A DNA stretch of 53,100 bases from Planctomycetota bacterium (GCA_030602705.1 JAUVZF010000021.1:1-53100); one strand, 5' to 3'. Positions 1 through 9,135 are shown, numbered from the stretch's first letter. The notes: generated by a model from the sequence alone, not told the origin. Numbers and translations: made by a program.

Positions 1-153
1 AGGCGGTTTGTACGTGTTGCCTGGCACTGTCGCCCCGCGCTCCTTGCGACTGCACTGCAGCATGGTGTCAACTATCCGTAAGTCGTTTGGCGGCAATGGC
101 TTAGGCTGATTGTCCCGGGCTTTGTAGCGTAGTAGTATTAGACGTCTTGAGGC

Positions 154-1434
154 TCACACGGTCCACGGCGCCCGCATCGCGCGGGCGAGGAAGCGGTTGG
201 CTTCGTCGTCGGCGATGAACTGTTCGGCGTCGGGGTTCCAGCGGAGTTTGCGGCCCAGGCGCATGGCGATGTCGCTCAGGAGACAGAGGGTGGTGGAGCG
301 GTGGGCGACCTCGGCCGGGGCGACCGTCTCGCGGCGCGAGCGGACGCACTCCAGGAAGTGGATGGCGTGGTTGTTGCTGCGCACCAGGTGGATCTCGTCG
401 GGGCCGATGACCGACCTCAGAAGCGATTGCGGCTCGGCCTTGATCGAGGACGCGTTGCCGTGGGCCATGACCCACCCCTCGGTGCCCTCGAAGCGTGCCC
501 CGACTTCCGGCGAGTTCACGTGTTTGTGCGTACTCGTGAAGATGAGTTTGACGCCGCCGGCGTACGTCATCTCGACGTGCCAGTCGATGGCGGTGTCGTT
601 GAAGCCGTCGGTCGGGTACACGCCGCGGCCCTCGATCTCGACGGGGCCGGTGCGGTCGGTGCCGTTGCCCCACTGGGCGATGTCGAGCGGGTGGACGCCG
701 CACCCCGAGATCCACCCGGCGGTGTAGTCCGACCGGCACTGCCACGCCCGGCCGCCGGTGGCCTGGCCCACGTAGGGTATTTCGGGTGCCTGCCCGAGCC
801 AGAGGTCGTAGTCGAGTTCGGGCGGCACGGGCAGCGTCGGCCGCACCTTGTCGGCCCAACTGCCGCGCTCGCACACGCGGATGGTGTGGACCTTGCCGAT
901 GCGTCCGTTCAGGACCATCTCGCACGCCAGCCGGAACGGGCCGAACGACCGCTGGTGCGTCCCGTGGAGGAACACGCGGCCGTAGCGCCGGACGGCGTCG
1001 GACAGGGCGCGGCCCTCGCGGACGGACAGGGCGAGCGGCTTCTCGCAGAAGACGTCCTTGCCGGCCCGCACGGCCGCCACCGCCATCGGGACGTGCCAGT
1101 GGTCGGGCGAGGCGATGGCGACGGCGTCGATATCGCGTCGGGCGATGAGGTCGCGGAAGTCCTGGTAGGCGGCCACGGCGGCGCTGAGGCGGCGGCTCCA
1201 GGCCTCGGCCCGGCTCTTCCAGACGTCGCATACGGCGACCGGTTCACTGACGCCCGGCCGGAGGAAGTGCTTCAGCGTGCCGCCGCCTCGCCCGCCAAGG
1301 CCGATGAAACCCATGCCGATCCGTTCGCTGGCGGGCCATGCGCCGTCGGCCCCCAGCGTCGTGGAAGCGACGACGTACGGCGCTGCGGCCGCCGCCTTCA
1401 GGAACGTGCGACGTGTTACGTGATTGGATGCCAT
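154..1434 (-). CDS. Tat-exported Gfo/Idh/MocA-family oxidoreductase
   Basis: This 426-residue protein is a predicted NAD(P)-dependent sugar or polyol oxidoreductase. Its N-terminus carries a twin-arginine signal (R8-R9 in TRRTFLK, then an alanine-rich segment), so it should be exported folded with its cofactor. A Rossmann dinucleotide motif follows (G45-x-G47-x-x-G50). The family signature EKP, whose lysine is the usual catalytic residue, lies at 131-133. Length fits the family, and the ATG at 1434 puts the Tat motif at the expected place. The gene lies upstream of the PQQ-type propeller gene on the same strand, across a repeat-filled gap of 391 bases. The substrate cannot be read from sequence. 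Exported members in planctomycetes are usually linked to breakdown of complex or sulfated glycans (family knowledge). Confidence 0.93.
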   Translation of the reverse strand: MASNHVTRRTFLKAAAAAPYVVASTTLGADGAWPASERIGMGFIGLGGRGGGTLKHFLRPGVSEPVAVCDVWKSRAEAWSRRLSAAVAAYQDFRDLIARRDIDAVAIASPDHWHVPMAVAAVRAGKDVFCEKPLALSVREGRALSDAVRRYGRVFLHGTHQRSFGPFRLACEMVLNGRIGKVHTIRVCERGSWADKVRPTLPVPPELDYDLWLGQAPEIPYVGQATGGRAWQCRSDYTAGWISGCGVHPLDIAQWGNGTDRTGPVEIEGRGVYPTDGFNDTAIDWHVEMTYAGGVKLIFTSTHKHVNSPEVGARFEGTEGWVMAHGNASSIKAEPQSLLRSVIGPDEIHLVRSNNHAIHFLECVRSRRETVAPAEVAHRSTTLCLLSDIAMRLGRKLRWNPDAEQFIADDEANRFLARAMRAPWTV

Positions 1435-1493
1435 GGTTCACCCCTTGGTGACTGCGCGGACAGGATGCGCATTCCGCCTCTTGTCATGGGTGT

Positions 1494-1522
1494 ACCGTAA
1501 CGCGAGATGGTATGTGCGTCAA
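1494..1522 (-). promoter_or_regulatory. weak sigma-70-like promoter for the exported oxidoreductase
   Basis: Read on the minus strand: TTGACG, a 17-base spacer and TACGGT, about 60 bases upstream of the ATG at 1434. The -35 box is good (5 of 6) but the -10 box is poor (3 of 6), so this is only a candidate. Confidence 0.25.
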
Positions 1523-1580
1523 GTCGCATCACCTGCGGCAGCGTGGCGGGGCGTGCCGTGCGGCGCGACGTGAAGCGACA

Positions 1581-1807
1581 CACGGCCGCGGCTTTGCCGC
1601 TGCCGTGCCACCCTCCTGGCGGGTGACCGTGCCACCCTCCGCGCGGGGTGGCACGGTCACGCGCAGCGTGACCGTGTGCTCCCCGGCGCGACCCGGCCCA
1701 CGGCCGCGGCTTTGCCGCTGCCGTGCCACCCTCCTGGCGGGTGACCGTGCAGATGCACTCGACGCGGCGCGACACACGGCCGCGGCTTTGCCGCTGCCGT
1801 GCCACCC
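1581..1807. repeat. three copies of a GGTGGCACGG/CCGTGCCACC palindromic repeat
   Basis: Units start at 1581, 1699 and 1775. Each contains CACGGCCGCGG, a TTTGCCGC linker and CTGCCGTGCCACCCT; the first two continue into CCTGGCGGGTGACCGTG. Each unit can fold into a GC-rich hairpin. The same family recurs at 11149-11275 and inside the element at 31781-31908. Reading frames across the block have no gene-like features. The repeats fill most of the 391-base gap between the oxidoreductase and the propeller gene. Confidence 0.85.
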
Positions 1808-1825
1808 TACGCGGGGCGGGATGAT

Positions 1826-4800
1826 TCAATCGCTGCGGCCCATGCACAGGAGGCGGCCGTTTTGAGTGGCAAGGTACAGGCGGCCGTGGGCGGCGGCCAT
1901 GCCGTCGAAGACGGGCGGCGAATCGAGTTTGTATTCGGCGAGTTTCTCGCCCTGCTTCGTGGAAACCGCCCATAACCATGCCCCCTTCTTGCCCTGCCAT
2001 GCGGCAAGCGATTCCTCCGGGTCAGTGAGAACCAGGGCACCCTCGCCCGATCCTTTCGTCTTTATCCGTTCGGGCGGGCCGGCGATGAACATAACGTCGC
2101 CCGCAACGACCATGGCTCTTACGTAGAACGGCACCTGCGTCTCCCAGCGGTTCTTCTTTGCCGGCGCCGCCGGCCGTTTCTGCCTCTTTCCCCTCTTTGA
2201 AGTGCTCTTCGCGGCAGGCTTCTTCTCGACCGGTTTCATCTCCCAGCCGTGGACCGGCCGGTCGCACGCAAAGAGTCGATACTTCTCGCCGCCGCGCCAC
2301 TGGCCGGTGTTGCCTCCGACGTACTTGTTCCGGCCGTAACCGAAAATGGACGCTTCGTCGTAGGAGAGGATGCGGCCGGCCGGGACCACGTTGCCGATTT
2401 TCCACCAGCCGCTCCAGTGCGCGATGAAGTTATCGCTCATGACCCAGTAGGCCCGATGCCACCAGGTATCGTCCAACAGGCCGATCGGGCTGAACAGGTG
2501 CACTCCCTTGTTCGTCTGGCTGCCGGTCTGGAAGTCCAGTTTCACGTGCCGCATGTACACGTCACCGCCGTCGGCCAGAAGGATGTCGGACAGCACCCCC
2601 TGTACGTCCTTGCGGTCCAGAGGCCGGGGCTGCTTGCCCGTTTTGGGATCCGGGCTGTACATCACCGTCTGTGAAATCATGCGGCCGGTTCCGGTGTCGA
2701 GACGGCAAACGCGGATTCCGCCGTCCAGATAGGAGGACCGCCCGGCGGCGACCACCAGTTTGCCCTCCTGAACCAGAACGCTGCCGTGCACGGGCCATAC
2801 CGATTCGAGTTGCCCGTTGACGAACGTCCGCCTCTGCTCGGGGGCCGCGCGAAAACGCCACGCCAACACCCCGTCGCTCGCTCGCAGCGCGTACACCCAC
2901 CCGTCGGCCGAGCCGAACAGGGCCATGCCCTGGTAAATCGTGGGGGGCGAATCGACCCGTCCCCCGGCCGTAAAACGCCACGCCTCCGCCCCCGACCGCT
3001 CGTCCAGTGCGTGCACCGTGTGCGTGTCCACCGCCGCCACGAACACCTTGCCGACGGCGGCGGTGACGCCGGACAGGCGGCCGCCGATCTGGCTGCGCCA
3101 CGCCGGCTCCAGCGCCGCCGGAACGGTGGCTTTCGTCATCCCGGTGCGCGCGAAGTCGTGCCGATAGACGGGCCACGCGTCTGCGGCATCGGCCGGCGTC
3201 TGCCCGGCGTCGATCCGTCCGTATGCGGGCCCCTTCTCCAGCCGGTCACCGCTCCGGCTTTCGCCTTTCGCTTTCCCTGCCGCGCCAGGCGCCAGCGCCC
3301 AGAACCCCGAAAGTTTGCTTTTCATGTTACAGGCGCAGGAGTGCGGCGTGGCATAGAGCAGCCCGTTGGCCGGCATGATGCCGTACTGACACGTGCCGCG
3401 AAGCCAGTGGTGTGGCGAGGCGTCGCCGGACCGCACATCGACGAACTGCACTCCCTGGATGCCAAGGATGAAGAACCGATCGGTGGCCTTGTTGCGATAG
3501 CAGCGATGGTGCATGTACCCGCCCACCGTGGGGATTTCTCGTTTCACCTTTCCCGTGGCCCGATCCAGGCCGACCATTCCTTTTCCCCTCATCCATACCT
3601 CCTCGCCGATAACGAAAACGTCCGGCGGGGAATTGTATCCCTGGCGGCTGGCGCCGCGCCACAACTGCGAGCCGTCCTCTGCCGAGTAGGCGACGATCTT
3701 CTTGAAATCGGCCGAGTAAACCGCCGCACCGTGGGCGACCAACGTCGGCGATTCCCAGCCCGCCTCGTGACCGGCCAGGTCCAGAGGCGCCGCCGAATGC
3801 CACAACTCCTTTCCCGTGTTGACGTCCAGGCAGAACAGGTCCTTCTTTGTCTGGTAGAACAGGCGATTGCCCATGGCGGCAAGCGTCGGATGGACGAACA
3901 GGTCGATCTCCTTGTGCCAGATGGTCTTGCCGCTTGACGCCTCGGCCGCCACGATTGAGCGTCTGCCGGGCGCCGGTTTCAGGCCCCTGCGTATCTGGGC
4001 ATCCTCTTGGGCCGTGGCCTGCGGGCGGGTGTCGGCAAGGACGACGAGTTTGCCGCCGATGCGAAGAATCTGTCGGGCGTTCTTGCTCCGCTCGCAGGTC
4101 GCCATCGTCCGGCCCGTCGCCGCATCGAGAATACTCACCGGCGCATCGATGCCGAGGGTGACGTAGACGAGATCGCCTTCGGCGGCAAGCCGAAAAGCCG
4201 TTTCCGCCGGACCCGACCGGAACCTGCGAAACTGATTCACCCACGTGCGAACCGGGCGCTTCCACAACAGGACGCCGTTGAAAGCGTCGCGGGCCACCAG
4301 GAACCAACGCGCAGGAAAGCGGATGTCCGCGCGAGGCGTCTCGTCGATGATGTAGAAGAGGCGGCCACCGGCCGTCACGCACGCGCCAAGACTCGCCAGT
4401 TGCTCGTGCGCCCGGGCAAACTTGGGCCTGCCCAGCCACTGGATGCGGCGCGGCACGTCCACCGCCGAGTCGTGGGCGACCGCGTTGTTGTCCGGGCCGT
4501 GGAGATGGTGCGTCCACTCGTCGATTTCCTTCGGGCGCGGCTTGACGGTCTTGGTCCACTTGCCGCCGGTCTTGATGTAGGCCGCGCCGCCCGGAGCCAG
4601 AACACGCATGACCTCGGCCATTCCCGGCGCGCCGGGACCCAGGTCCTCAGCCACGACCAGGTTGACGAGGTTGTCGATGTAAGGCAGGCCCTTGCCCGCC
4701 CACTGCTCGACCGTGACCTTGCCGTAGAGGCCCCGTGAGCGGATGTGTTGGCGTGCCTTCTCGACGTTGGCCGCGTCCGCGTCGAGGCCGTGGAGGAGGT

Positions 4801-5008
4801 AGGAGTCATTCGCGTGCAGTGCGGCCGTCAGAGCCCCCTCGCCGCAACCCACGTGTACGATAAGGCCGCCCGCCACGCCCGTGGCGTCGAGGATGCGTTT
4901 GGCCTCCTCGGTTGGCGCGGCCTGTGCGATTGCGGCGGCGTGCGCCGGGACCAACAACACGCAAAGGACCACTGCCATCCAGCCGAACACCACTCTTGCG
5001 CAGACCAT
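1826..5008 (-). CDS. secreted PQQ-type beta-propeller protein with N-terminal methyltransferase fold
   Basis: This is a 1060-residue protein. Residues 1-30 form a Sec signal peptide (hydrophobic VVLCVLLVPAHAAA, cleaved near an alanine motif). Residues about 45-150 look like a class I SAM-dependent methyltransferase: motif I as VGCGEG, an acidic ribose-binding stretch (LLHGLDAD), AEDLG, and LAPGGAAYIKTG. The rest has repeated PQQ-like propeller blades such as GKTIWHKE, GKELWHSA and GSQLWRG, with a basic lysine-rich insert near residue 960. Planctomycetes are known to encode such fusions, but the reaction is unknown to me. An intact SAM-binding fold in an exported protein is odd, because SAM is cytoplasmic. 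TAGGAG lies 6 bases upstream of the ATG, which supports the start. Confidence 0.88.
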   Translation of the reverse strand: MVCARVVFGWMAVVLCVLLVPAHAAAIAQAAPTEEAKRILDATGVAGGLIVHVGCGEGALTAALHANDSYLLHGLDADAANVEKARQHIRSRGLYGKVTVEQWAGKGLPYIDNLVNLVVAEDLGPGAPGMAEVMRVLAPGGAAYIKTGGKWTKTVKPRPKEIDEWTHHLHGPDNNAVAHDSAVDVPRRIQWLGRPKFARAHEQLASLGACVTAGGRLFYIIDETPRADIRFPARWFLVARDAFNGVLLWKRPVRTWVNQFRRFRSGPAETAFRLAAEGDLVYVTLGIDAPVSILDAATGRTMATCERSKNARQILRIGGKLVVLADTRPQATAQEDAQIRRGLKPAPGRRSIVAAEASSGKTIWHKEIDLFVHPTLAAMGNRLFYQTKKDLFCLDVNTGKELWHSAAPLDLAGHEAGWESPTLVAHGAAVYSADFKKIVAYSAEDGSQLWRGASRQGYNSPPDVFVIGEEVWMRGKGMVGLDRATGKVKREIPTVGGYMHHRCYRNKATDRFFILGIQGVQFVDVRSGDASPHHWLRGTCQYGIMPANGLLYATPHSCACNMKSKLSGFWALAPGAAGKAKGESRSGDRLEKGPAYGRIDAGQTPADAADAWPVYRHDFARTGMTKATVPAALEPAWRSQIGGRLSGVTAAVGKVFVAAVDTHTVHALDERSGAEAWRFTAGGRVDSPPTIYQGMALFGSADGWVYALRASDGVLAWRFRAAPEQRRTFVNGQLESVWPVHGSVLVQEGKLVVAAGRSSYLDGGIRVCRLDTGTGRMISQTVMYSPDPKTGKQPRPLDRKDVQGVLSDILLADGGDVYMRHVKLDFQTGSQTNKGVHLFSPIGLLDDTWWHRAYWVMSDNFIAHWSGWWKIGNVVPAGRILSYDEASIFGYGRNKYVGGNTGQWRGGEKYRLFACDRPVHGWEMKPVEKKPAAKSTSKRGKRQKRPAAPAKKNRWETQVPFYVRAMVVAGDVMFIAGPPERIKTKGSGEGALVLTDPEESLAAWQGKKGAWLWAVSTKQGEKLAEYKLDSPPVFDGMAAAHGRLYLATQNGRLLCMGRSD

Positions 5009-5065
5009 TTTTTTCTCCTACGGAGGCATACGGTACACGCAAGCCGAGAGACCCTGCGGTTGGCC

Positions 5066-5094
5066 ATTATGCCCTGCCGGAAGTTGTTCGGCAA
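5066..5094 (-). promoter_or_regulatory. sigma-70-like promoter of the propeller gene
   Basis: Minus strand: TTGCCG, 17-base spacer, CATAAT. The predicted start near 5059 leaves a leader of about 50 bases before the ATG at 5008. The box pair closely resembles the one carried by the palindromic repeat at 43658 and 50152. Confidence 0.5.
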
Positions 5095-5186
5095 CCATTT
5101 GGCACGAAAACCCGCCCCGTCTGTCGCCCGGGGCGCCGACGTTGAAGATGAGCAGCCGAGGTAATGCTTGAACGTCGGCTGCGGCT

Positions 5187-5687
5187 TTGATAACGTCAAG
5201 GCGGGTGCTTCAGAGGGCGGAGGCAGACAACCGCATCCCGCAACGGGCCGCACGTAACGCCGACACGCTCCGCGTCATGGAAGGCTCTCGCACCATGGAG
5301 CCGGAACAATTAGAGCCTTGCATCCAGGACGGCGGGAGGCGGTTCTTCGCCGACATCGGCGACGAAGCGGCCGAACTCGATTGGGGCCACGCGCCGCGGG
5401 TCAACGTTTCGGTCAAGCCGTCGGCCCTGTACTCGCAGGCGGACCCCGCGGATTTCGAGGGTTCCGTCACAGGCATCCTCGCGCGCCTCAAACCCGTCCA
5501 CCGCAAGGTTATTGAGTTGGGCGGCTATCTCTGTGTCGACATGGAGATGAGGCGTCTGAAGAACATCACGCTCGGGGCGTTCCGCCGCCTCCGCAGCGAC
5601 CCCGAGTTCCGCAACTACCCGCATCCGGGGTTGGCGGTGCCGGTGTGTACCTTCGCGAGACGGACGGCGACGTCTGAACCGTCATAA
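5187..5687 (+). pseudogene. decayed proline dehydrogenase (PutA/PRODH) fragment
   Basis: A 166-codon frame whose middle part clearly matches the central PRODH barrel: PRVNVSVKPSALYSQADP corresponds to the family's NVSVKLSALYSQFDP, and LGGYLCVDMEMRRLK to the conserved 'DMEQ' strand. Near the end the frame goes wrong. In this frame the protein reads VPVCTFARRT and stops at 5687. In another frame, 5648-5677 reads YLRETDGDV then stop, which is the expected continuation (family: QAYLRDTE-DL). So there is a frameshift next to an abrupt truncation, and the C-terminal half of the barrel with its FAD- and substrate-binding residues is missing. Candidate starts are at 5187, 5277 and 5295. It sits 21 bases upstream of the citrate-lyase-like pair and is probably a relic with no enzymatic role. 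Confidence 0.8.
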
Positions 5688-5708
5688 ACCGCACTGGAGA
5701 GAAGCGAG

Positions 5709-6956
5709 ATGCCTTTTCAAATGACGGAACTTGCTTTCCTGGAGCAACTCGCTCACCGCTTCAGCCTGCCCGTGCCCGAGTATTTGACTGCGAGCGCTAC
5801 ACGGATGAAAATCCGCGACGCGCTCCAGAGATGGCGAGGCAAGGGCGTGGTGAAGGCCGACGTGATGTCCGGTGGGCGCGGCAAGGCCAAAGTCGTGACG
5901 GTGGTTGAGGACGTCCAGCAGGCGATGGCCCAACTCCGCCGCCTGGCCAACGCCGAGGTGGGCGGCATGCACGCCAGGACGTCCTACATCACGCAATTCA
6001 TCCCGGCGGACCTCCAGGTCTATTCGGCCGTTACGTACGATTCGCGCTTCTGCGGCCCGTCGCTCACGGTGTCGATGAAGGGGGGCGTGGACATTGAGTC
6101 GGTCGAAGAGCGGCACAAGCAGACCATCCCGGTTGACGTTTTCAAGGGGCTGGACGCCTACCAGGCGTCGCAACTGTTCGAGGGCCTGGCCTGCCCGAAG
6201 CCCCTGATTTCCATCCTGTCGAGGACGTTGGTGAGTTTCTGGGATATGTTCATCTCGACCGGCATGCGCATGTGCGAGGTGAACCCCTGGCGCGTCGGGC
6301 CGGACAACGCGCCCTATGCGTGCGACTTCAAGGCCGTCTTCGACGAAGCGAACTACAAACTGAAAGAGGCCGACCTGGAGTTCCCGGAGTACCCGGAGAG
6401 CGCCACCGAGTTCGAGGAGGACATGGCCGCTTGGGACGCATCCAGTTATCGCGGACAGGCCCACGTGAGCGAACTGGGCGGAGACCTGGTCTTGCCGATC
6501 CTCTTCGGCGGCGGCGCCGGAACGATTATTGCAGAGACCCTCGAGGCGGCCGGCGGACGGCCGATCTTCCTCTCGGATTTCGGCGGGAACCCGCCCTACG
6601 AACGGATGGTCGGCACGGCCGAACGCTGCTTCCGCTATCACCTGGCGGGCGCTTCGGCGCTGCTGATCCTCGGGGGCAAGGCGAACAACACGCTGATCGA
6701 CGTCACGTTTCAGGCTATCGGCGATGCGCTGGCCCGCCACTTCGAGGAGCGCGGGCGGGTGGAGATCCCCGTCGTCATCGGGCGGGGCGGACCGAGAATG
6801 GTGCCCGGATTTCTCGCCATGAGAGAGACGCTGGAGTCGCTGCGGCTGCCGTACGTCATCTTCGGCCACGACACCCCCGTGACGCTCGTCGCCGAGTACG
6901 CAGCGCGGCTGGCAAAGTTTGTCAAGACGCGGAAGGAGGCTCGCCGTGCGACCTAG
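5709..6956 (+). CDS. aclB: ATP-citrate lyase-like small subunit (ATP-grasp and citrate-binding part)
   Basis: This 415-residue protein corresponds to the N-terminal part of eukaryotic ATP-citrate lyase and to the small subunit of green sulfur bacteria (about 400 residues). An ATP-grasp region comes first (VVKADVMSGGRGKAKVV near residue 50, then the MCEVNPWRV strand near 200). A citrate-binding-type Rossmann domain follows from about 250 (LPILFGGGAGTIIAETLEA, FLSDFGGNPPYERM). In the complete enzyme the two subunits use ATP and CoA to split citrate into acetyl-CoA and oxaloacetate in the cytoplasm. GAGAGAAGCGAG precedes the ATG. The 3' end overlaps the next gene by 11 bases, so the two are translationally coupled. 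Symbols follow the Chlorobium convention. The assignment to citrate rather than another acid is inferred from family. Confidence 0.82.
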   Translation: MPFQMTELAFLEQLAHRFSLPVPEYLTASATRMKIRDALQRWRGKGVVKADVMSGGRGKAKVVTVVEDVQQAMAQLRRLANAEVGGMHARTSYITQFIPADLQVYSAVTYDSRFCGPSLTVSMKGGVDIESVEERHKQTIPVDVFKGLDAYQASQLFEGLACPKPLISILSRTLVSFWDMFISTGMRMCEVNPWRVGPDNAPYACDFKAVFDEANYKLKEADLEFPEYPESATEFEEDMAAWDASSYRGQAHVSELGGDLVLPILFGGGAGTIIAETLEAAGGRPIFLSDFGGNPPYERMVGTAERCFRYHLAGASALLILGGKANNTLIDVTFQAIGDALARHFEERGRVEIPVVIGRGGPRMVPGFLAMRETLESLRLPYVIFGHDTPVTLVAEYAARLAKFVKTRKEARRAT

Positions 6957-9042
6957 AAAACTCTCCGGACTCCTGAAGAAGGGCGACCGTGTCGCGGTCA
7001 GCAATATCACCGGCCGCGAAGCGTCGAAAGTCACCGTCGCCTCCCAGCAGTACGCCGGCAATATCGTGGGCGGGTGGGCGCTCGGTAAGGGCGGTCAGAC
7101 GATCGAGGTGCCCGGCAAGGACCCGGTTCCCGTGTTCGCCACCTGCGAGGAACTCTACGCAACGCTCCCCAAACACGGGGCCCCCAACAAGATCATCATC
7201 TACTCCCCGCCGGAGGCCGTCTACGGCGAAGTCAAGGAGGCCATCCAGTACGGCGGCGACAGGCTCCACACCATCTTCATCATCACCGAGAACGTATCGG
7301 TTGAGGTCACGGCCAAGATCCGACAGATCTCCGACGAGGCCAGCGTCGACGTCATCGGGTGCAACACGCTCGGCGTCGTCAACGTTCACGACCACGTCCG
7401 CGTCGGGGCCGTGGGCGGAGAGGCCCCCGAGGAGAGTTTCAAGCCCGGCTGTGCGACGATCATCTCGAACTCGGGCAACATGGTCAACACCATCGCCGGG
7501 TACATGCAGGCCGCAGGCATCGGCACACATTTCGGCATATCCACCGGCAAGGATGTGCTGATCCTCACGCCGCTTGTGGAGTTTCTGAAACTTGCCGCAC
7601 GCAGCGACGAGACCAGGCTCATCGTCCTTTACGTCGAGCCGGGCGGCCTGTACGAGCAGGAGGCGATCCGGTGGATGCGCGACACCGGCTTCGAGAAACC
7701 CGTCATCGTCTACGTCGCGGGCAGCCTGCTGGAAGGCCGACGCGTGGCGCTCGGCCACGCCGGCGCCGTGGTCGAAGGGCCGCAGACCAGCGCCTCGGGC
7801 AAAATGGCCGCTTTCGACGAATACTTCGGAACGGGGCACTTCGATCCCGACAAGCGCATCCGAAAGAGCAACGGCGCCCGCGACAGGCCTCGCCGCGGCA
7901 TCCGGGTGACGGCCCTGCACCACTTGCCTGCGGCGGCGATGGCCGTCTGCGACGCCCTCGGTTGGGACCGCGACTTCCCGATCCGCCACGAACTCCGGCT
8001 CAACCCCTGGTTTCTGAATTACAGAGACCTGGCCGACGAACTTCCGCACGCCTTGCTGCTGCGCCCGGGCCATATTCCGGAGCCGTACCGGTCGCAGTTC
8101 GCGCGGCAGATGAAGGTCTCGGTGGGCCTTTCGCCGGTGCGGCGCGACCTGCGCAACACCTCGCGCGCGTCGTCGCTGGATGAGGCCGGGCAGCGAATCT
8201 ACGGCTACTCGCTCACCGAGTTGATGTCGAAGCACTCGTTCGGCGAGGCGATTATCCTTTACTGGACGGGCGAACTTCCGCGCTACGGCTTTGAGGCCAA
8301 ACTCGTCGAGATGGGCCTGATTGCATCGCTGACGAACGGGCCGGGCACGATTTCCGCCCAGGCGGCGAAACTGTCGGCCTCGGCGGGCAACGCGCCGAAC
8401 ACCGGAATGATCGCCACGCTGGCGGCCATCGGCACGGTCCACGGCGGAAACGGCCGCCAGGGCGTCAGGTACCTTCTCAAGATATTCACCCGTCTCAACC
8501 TGAAGAACCCCTACGACCCCGGCCCCGACATCGACGTGGCAAAACTGGCCCACGAAACCGCCGTCGCGTTCAAGAAGGTCAAGGACGCCGCCAAGGACTC
8601 CGGCGTCGATTACGAACGGATCCCCTGCCTCGGGCACCCTGTGTTCAACGACAAGCCCGTCAACTACGACCCGCGCGAGCGGGCCATCTGGGAAGCGGTT
8701 CAGCAGACCGGCCGCACCAACGTCTTCCTGGATTTCTATCACCAACTCGCCCGCGCGCTCCACGACGTTGGCGTCGCCAGCCGCGTCTGGGCGGTGAACG
8801 TGGATGCGGCGCTCGCCTGCGTGTGGCTCGGCGTGTGCTGGACGGCGCTGATGGAAAAACGCATCTCGCTGAAGCGAGCCGAAGACTGCGCCTTCCTGGG
8901 ATTCGCCCTTGGGCGTGCGGCGGGAGGGGCCGGCGAGTTCCTGGACCATCAGGATTACGGATCGCCCATGGACATGCGCGTGCCGGCATCCGACTGCCAA
9001 TCGCTGACGCGGCCCCGTGACCTTCCCAAGGGAGGGTCATGA
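6946..9042 (+). CDS. aclA: ATP-citrate lyase-like large subunit (CoA-ligase and citrate-synthase-like part)
   Basis: The GTG at 6946 is chosen over an upstream ATG at 6919 because GGAAGGAGG ends 6 bases before it. The resulting 698-residue protein has the size of bacterial AclA (about 610-700). Residues 1-330 form a succinyl-CoA-synthetase-like CoA-binding and ligase part, with the phosphohistidine loop LGHAGA at His271 (equivalent to His760 of human ACLY). Residues about 390-690 form a citrate-synthase-like domain with HGGNGRQG, CLGHP and VNVDAAL, the last matching the catalytic NVD strand. An oddity: the conserved GHR is GHP here and the following loop is divergent, so the lyase chemistry or substrate could differ from citryl-CoA cleavage. 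The gene overlaps aclB. If functional, it points to a reductive TCA route or cytosolic acetyl-CoA supply; neither can be decided from this window. Confidence 0.8.
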   Translation: MRPRKLSGLLKKGDRVAVSNITGREASKVTVASQQYAGNIVGGWALGKGGQTIEVPGKDPVPVFATCEELYATLPKHGAPNKIIIYSPPEAVYGEVKEAIQYGGDRLHTIFIITENVSVEVTAKIRQISDEASVDVIGCNTLGVVNVHDHVRVGAVGGEAPEESFKPGCATIISNSGNMVNTIAGYMQAAGIGTHFGISTGKDVLILTPLVEFLKLAARSDETRLIVLYVEPGGLYEQEAIRWMRDTGFEKPVIVYVAGSLLEGRRVALGHAGAVVEGPQTSASGKMAAFDEYFGTGHFDPDKRIRKSNGARDRPRRGIRVTALHHLPAAAMAVCDALGWDRDFPIRHELRLNPWFLNYRDLADELPHALLLRPGHIPEPYRSQFARQMKVSVGLSPVRRDLRNTSRASSLDEAGQRIYGYSLTELMSKHSFGEAIILYWTGELPRYGFEAKLVEMGLIASLTNGPGTISAQAAKLSASAGNAPNTGMIATLAAIGTVHGGNGRQGVRYLLKIFTRLNLKNPYDPGPDIDVAKLAHETAVAFKKVKDAAKDSGVDYERIPCLGHPVFNDKPVNYDPRERAIWEAVQQTGRTNVFLDFYHQLARALHDVGVASRVWAVNVDAALACVWLGVCWTALMEKRISLKRAEDCAFLGFALGRAAGGAGEFLDHQDYGSPMDMRVPASDCQSLTRPRDLPKGGS

Positions 9043-9090
9043 GGTCTGTTCCGGCGCGATTTCAGTGAAGCAGAACGGGCCGCCCGCCCG

Positions 9091-9135
9091 AACGTGTTTA
9101 GCGTGCTGTCATTCTGAGCGAGCGCAGCGAGTGAA
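9091..9135 (+). repeat. partial copy of the GTACGTGTTTAGCG element family
   Basis: AACGTGTTTAGCG, followed by TGCTGTCATTCTGAGCGAGCG, matches the left end and the first interior bases of the element at 26186. No right terminal repeat is found downstream, so this is a truncated remnant. Together with the hairpin at 9412 it is all I recognise in the 479-base gap between aclA and the sulfatase gene. Confidence 0.5.

Noticed and set aside
1-30. GTACGTGTTGCC near the window start as another TIR element end
   Set aside because: Only the first nine bases match GTACGTGTTTAGCG; no matching right end or direct repeat could be seen, so it was not called.
6922-9000. A 692-codon open frame opposite the acl large subunit
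   Set aside because: Low-complexity, valine/arginine/glycine-rich, no motif; the plus strand has an intact known family.
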